A stretch of DNA of 64,000 nucleotides from NCBI GenBank assembly GCA_037349315.1, contig JBAIAC010000023.1, positions 38,675,501-38,739,500 of the forward strand. Reading direction: 5' to 3'. The position numbers were made by a program, and so were the translations under genes. The first letter of the stretch is position 1. Every line of letters begins with the position of its first letter. Positions 59,794 to 64,000 of the stretch are shown here, piece after piece. The stretch comes from Chelydra serpentina (taxonomy: Eukaryota > Chordata > Testudines > Chelydridae). A model generated the notes under the pieces. That model worked only from the letters and a program-made list of their open reading frames with translations. It had not been told where the DNA came from and ran no database searches.

Positions 59794-60260
59794 GCTTGGG
59801 ATGATGAGCAGTGGCCGAGGAACTTTCAGATGGACAAGGCCACATTCCTGGATCAGAGTGCCAAGCTCGCTCCAGCCAATCAGTGCAGGGACACCAAAAT
59901 GAGAGCTGCACTGATAGCGGAGGAGCAAGTGATGATCACACCGTGGACACTTGCAATGCCCGAGTCAGTGGGAAATCATGTTGGAAAACCCACTATGGGG
60001 GCCATTGTCATGCAAGTGTGCAGGGCCATTAATCATCCGCTGCTCTGAAGGACTGCAGTTCTCAGCAACATGCAGGACAGAGTGGATGGATTTGCAGCAA
60101 TGGGGTTCCCAAACCGCGGTGGAGCAATAGCCGCCATGCACGTCCCTATTTTGGCACCCGCATACCTTCCCACAGAGTACATCCAACAGAAAGGACGACT
60201 TTTCCATGGTTCTGCAAGCGTCGGTGCTCTATGAGATGGTGGTGAGGTCTCCTCTAAGTA
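59794..60260 (+). pseudogene. Harbinger (HARBI1-like) transposase, truncated
   Basis: The frame reads WDDEQWPRNFQMDKATFLD, then DTKMRAALIAEEQVMI, VGKPTMGAIVMQVCRAINH, a TGA stop, then VDGFAAMGFPNRGGAIAAMH and VPILAPAYLPTEYI. This is the N-terminal half of a Harbinger DDE transposase. In active relatives the block is GGAIDGTHI; here the first catalytic Asp is Ala (IAAMH). The remaining DDE residues are lost where the CR1 begins. It is inactive. Confidence 0.8.
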
Positions 60261-60337
60261 CGGCACGTAGCTCTTTGTTAAAGCAGCAGGTCTGTGGCTC
60301 AGCGCCAGAATGACTTCTGATATGCCTCCGCAGTTAG

Positions 60338-60904
60338 ACTCATAGACCCATAGACTTTAGGGTCAGAAGGGACCATTATGATCATCTAATCTGACCTCCT
60401 GCACAATGCAGGCCACAGAATCTCACCCACCCACTCCTGCAATAAACCTCTCACCTATGTCTGAGCTATTGAAGTCCTCCAATCCTGGTTTAAAGACTTC
60501 AAGGTGCAGAGAATCCTCCAGCAAGTAACCCATGCCCCATGCTGCAGAGGAAGGCGAAAACCCCCAGGGCCTCTGCCAATCTACCCTGGAGGAAAATTCC
60601 TTCCCAACCCCAAAGATGGCAATCAGCTGAACCCTGAGCATGTGGGCAAGACTCACCAGCCAGACACCCAGGACAGAATTTTCTGTAGTAACTCAGATCC
60701 CACCCCATCTAACATCCCATCACAGGCCATTGGGCATATTTACCGCTAATAGTCAAAGATCAATTAATTGCCCATCATACTATCTCCTCCATAAACTTGT
60801 CAAGCTTAGTCTTGAAGCCAGATAGGTCTTTTGCCCCCACTGCTCCCCTTGGAAGGCTGTTCCAGAACTTCACTCCTCTGATGGTGAGAAACCTTCGTCT
60901 AATT
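60338..60904 (-). mobile_element. CR1 LINE fragment inside Harbinger
   Basis: CTCATAGACCCATAGACTTT, then AGGGTCAGAAGGGACCATTA, then CTGACCTCCTGCACAATGCA mark a reversed CR1 3' end. It extends to TGGTGAGAAACCTTCGTCTA and is cut by the next CR1. Confidence 0.8.
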
Positions 60905-60906
60905 TC

Positions 60907-61177
60907 ATAGAATCATAGAATCTCAGGGTTGGAAGGGACCTCAGGAGGTCATCTAGTCCAACCCCCTGCTCAAAGCAGGACCAACCCCAACTAGATCATC
61001 CCAGCCAGGGCTTTGTCAAGCCTGACTTTAAAAACCTCTAAGGAAGAAGATTCCACCACCTCCCTAGGTAACCCATTCCAGTGCTTCACCACCCTACTAG
61101 TGAAAAAGTTTTTACTAATATCCAACCTAAACCTCCCCCTCTGCAACTTGAGACCATTACTCCTTGTTCTGTCATTT
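60907..61177 (-). mobile_element. second CR1 LINE fragment, younger
   Basis: CATAGAATCATAGAATCTCA, then GGTTGGAAGGGACCTCAGGA is a reversed CR1 3' end. The minus frame has [20 protein letters not shown] and [20 protein letters not shown], better kept than in the first copy. It breaks the Myb-like frame at 61178. Confidence 0.85.
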
Positions 61178-61179
61178 CC

Positions 61180-61403
61180 TTCACTTTCACGCCGTACTGG
61201 CACTGATACCTGTGGCACCCCTTCTCCTGCATCTCCCGGGCAATCTGCTCGTAGATGTCCTCATTTCTATGGCTGGTCCATAGCTGTGCTCGCAGAGCCT
61301 CACCTCTCCACAGGCCCAGGAAATCCAATATCTCCTGCCTACTCCAGACTGGAGTGCGTCTGGAGTATGCAACTGGCATGGCCGGCTGGGCAGTTGCACA
61401 CAA
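61180..61403 (-). pseudogene. Harbinger Myb/SANT-like DNA-binding protein, truncated
   Basis: The minus frame reads VWSRQEILDFLGLWRGEALR, then [20 protein letters not shown], then [14 protein letters not shown]. The regularly placed Trp residues (VWSRQE, GLW) and helix pattern are those of the Myb-like second protein of Harbinger elements, which in active copies binds the termini with the transposase. After KVKE the frame runs into antisense CR1, so the C-terminus is lost. Confidence 0.75.
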
Positions 61404-61797
61404 CCATGGAGAGCTGCTAGGTGCTTGCCAAGATGGATAATCAGGAAAAGGTTTTTCAAAAATTCACAGGGTTTTAAAGGTTGGGGGGCTTCTGGTCTCC
61501 ATGCCTCTAGCCAGTGGAGTTCACAACTGTGACCGAGCAGTCAGTACAGGGCATTGTAGGACAACTGCTGGACGACTGTTAGGGTCAACATAGGTAACTC
61601 ATTGTCTACATCCATGCTGCATTGACCTCAGTACATGGACCATGGCTCCATGCCGCTCGGGGAGGTGCTGTTACTATGTCCGTGTAATGGAGAGCCATGG
61701 TCCATTGATGGGAGACAAATTTAAGTGTAGACACATGCACAACTAAGTCAATGGAAGGCGGCGTAGGTCGACCTCACTTTGTAGTGTAGACCAGACT

Positions 61798-63785
61798 GTT
61801 GTGAATCAGAGGCAGAAGCAGGAGTAAAATGCAGGAATTCCTGGCTCTCTGTCCTGTACTTAGTCCACTAGACAATGCTGCTTCTTTGGAGTTGGAAAGG
61901 AATTTCTCTCCAAGGAATAGTTTTTGGCTGGGATGTTGGGGGATTGTCACCTTTTAAGCTGGGATCACCCATTAGGATCAGATACAAAGGGGATCGGAGG
62001 GAACAGAGGAAGGCCAATGCTACCCTTCACTATGGTTCTATGATTATGCAATTGCAACCAAAGCAATATTAGTGGTGCAATTTCAAAGGGAGGTGCAAAC
62101 TTCCCTTTGCCTGAATAGGATTGTTTATGTATGTTGCCATGGAGGGAAAGTGGCAGTGGATAGAGAACACAGAACTGAAAGGAATCAGAAAGGGTAATCG
62201 AGCATGACTACTTGTCCTTTGCCTAAAGAAAACAGATACGCTTCAGTGAGGGAGACGGTGATGGTCAATTCAAAAGCAGCAGCAGAGGGACAAACAAAAC
62301 AAAACTGGTCAAACTGGAGAGAGAAGGGAAAGCAATCATTAACCTATCAGTCACTTGTCCTGATGTAGCAGCCCTCTGCGTAAACATCATACACAGCGCT
62401 GCACAAATCAAGGGGACACCAGCTCAGACAAATGCTGTGTGTCCTTAAAACTAGCCTTTCATTATGGCAAAGACTGAGAGTCGCATAGTCAGAAACGGAA
62501 TTCCACAGGGGAATAATTAGGGCTGGGCTATCGATTCAGAGCCAGCTCTTGAACATCTCAAAGTTTAGGAAAGTTCAGCTCCAGGGTTTCCAACTCTTGA
62601 TCTGCCTGTATATTTATATCATGCTCACCACTGTTGCGTCTATACGCCTTTGCTCTTCTATGGTGCTTCCTATCCAAGGATTTCAACGTGCTTTACAAAC
62701 ATTCTTTAGATTTAGTGTGTTCAGGGCACATATGCACAACTCCAGTTAACTTTATTGGCAGCTGATGTAAGTGCCTGTAGGTGAGGTAGGAATTTGGCCC
62801 TTAATGTATCACTCATGGGTGCCCTGAGGTTTAGCAGCTGACACAAACCTTTCAAACAGCTTCATTTTCTATGTGCTTCCTCTCCCAGATAAGATGACCA
62901 ACTGCCTACTGCAACTTCTGGTTCCTCTTAAATGCTCCTCTTTCAAGGGTTGGTAAAACTGTCAGTAAGGACATAGTCACAGCAGGTTCTGGGCAGCTCC
63001 TACAAAGAGCTGAGCACCCTCCATTCCCACTTGATCTTCCCAGGGTCAGGCTCTAAGGATTCACCTACACTAAAGCTTTTAACCATGTGTCTGTAACGAA
63101 GTAGTGGCATGGCTGGCTCTCAACATGTGTCCAAACATGGTTACCACGCAGTAGTAACAGCAGCAGTTCATTGTGTTTCACCCCTTCCAGAGGTTCTGGC
63201 TGGCACATGTTTGCTGGATGGCTTACACCCTTTGTTTTGGGGTTTTCTGCAGTACAGACAGAGCATTCACCATGTCTGCGCCTTGGGAATCCCTCCATCC
63301 TCCCAGCTCTCTTTATGGCGGGACATCTATCATATGATAAGCAAACTCTTACCCATTAGAGGAATCCCACTGACTTTAACAGCGTCCACTGTCCCACGTG
63401 CTATTGATACTGCTCTGTGGGATCAATCCTGCAAACTTTTCCGTAGGTAGCCTTCAGAATTCTCTACCCTGAATGGTGCTGGAAGAATCCATCCTTCTGG
63501 CCCTAATCCAGCAAAGCACTCCAGTACATGCTTAACTCTAAGCATTTGAGTATCCCCATCCCAGACTTAAAATGAAGCACATGTTGAAATGGTTTGCTAG
63601 GTCAGGGTCAGACTAATCAGCACCAGACAGGTGCATGTCTCTGGGGCATTCTATCCCAGGCTGGCCTACTAGTGGGACCACATTTTCCCAGAATGCATTG
63701 ATGCAAATACAGCCGGGCAGTGGCTGCACAAACACCTTTGTGATGGCAGAAAAGCAGTTGTGTGGACACAAACTCAGCCATGTTA
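61798..63785. other. no gene recognised
   Basis: No MCF2L exon, RNA gene or intact repeat is seen. The 63432-63500 segment duplicates 58466-58531. The overlapping frames at 63065-63450 lack motifs. Confidence 0.5.
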
Positions 63786-63793
63786 CTCATGAC

Positions 63794-63917
63794 TAGGGTG
63801 ACCAGATGTCCCGATTTTATAGGAACAGTCCTGATTTTTGGGGCTTTGTCTTATATAAGTGCCTATTACCCCCCACCCGGTGTCCCGATTTTTCACACTT
63901 GCTGTCTGGTCACCCTA
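63794..63917 (+). mobile_element. hAT MITE (TAGGGTGACCAGA family), copy 5
   Basis: It is 124 bp with standard ends and an exact 8-bp target duplication CTCATGAC (63786-63793, 63918-63925). Confidence 0.85.
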
Positions 63918-64000
63918 CTCATGACCCAGGTGATCAAGCCTTTAACCCGTTACAAAATCAGGTTAAAAGTTGTCATGTTATCAGACAGGGCCACAGGGAG

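Larger units (their letters stand above)
58793..61797. mobile_element. autonomous Harbinger element, decayed
   Basis: The left end CAGGTCTACATGACAAACTT pairs with the right end AAGTGAGG...GTAGTGTAGACCAGAC read in reverse (GGTCTACACTACAAA). Between them are a transposase remnant on plus (59794-60260) and a Myb-like gene remnant on minus (61180-61403). That is the standard two-gene layout of Harbinger. Two CR1 pieces lie between the genes, and a GC-rich stretch (59226-59500) lies near the left end. Confidence 0.75.

Noticed and set aside
61013..61420. 135-codon plus-strand frame
   Set aside because: It is a fusion of antisense CR1 and antisense Myb-like Harbinger sequence.

Overview
The window reads as vertebrate nuclear DNA, most likely from a hidden-necked (cryptodiran) turtle. 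That assignment is an inference from the repeats: abundant CR1 LINE pieces, a tRNA-headed SINE with a CR1-like tail, Penelope-like elements with a GIY-YIG domain, many Harbinger MITEs with TTA/TAA target duplications, and hAT MITEs with 8-bp target duplications. No bacterial or viral gene is visible. Nearly all long open frames are chance frames or repeat-derived.

The one gene I can support is on the minus strand. Ten exons between 58155 and 24144 are a consistent chain of splice sites and reading phases. They encode the C-terminal part of a Dbl-homology (DH) domain, a complete pleckstrin-homology (PH) domain and a Ser/Thr-rich, then acidic, linker. The protein matches MCF2L (DBS), a Rho-family guanine nucleotide exchange factor. 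The N-terminal Sec14/spectrin/early DH exons lie beyond the high-coordinate end. The C-terminal SH3 exons were not found between 24143 and 1, so they are either beyond the low-coordinate end or too diverged for me to see by eye.

Layout: 1-24143 is intron or intergenic sequence 3' of the last recognised exon. It holds a Penelope element broken by two nested Harbinger insertions (1085-2640), a solo LTR (4414-5125), hAT MITEs, CR1 pieces and one doubtful exon (9376-9486). The block 24144-43376 holds the linker exons and the C-terminal PH exons. The block 43625-58155 holds the core PH and DH exons, with palindromic hAT MITEs, a second Penelope fragment and a CR1 split by a Harbinger MITE and a solo LTR (52444-53905). 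The block 58793-61797 is a dead autonomous Harbinger, with transposase and Myb-like genes facing each other and CR1 copies inserted between and into them. The end of the window carries another hAT MITE.

I did not find a new biological system. The most informative points are the two phase-compatible linker exons (one with an RRFS phosphosite-like motif), the layered transposon insertions that give relative ages, and two local copy events (22693/24719 and 58466/63432) that look like templated DNA copying.
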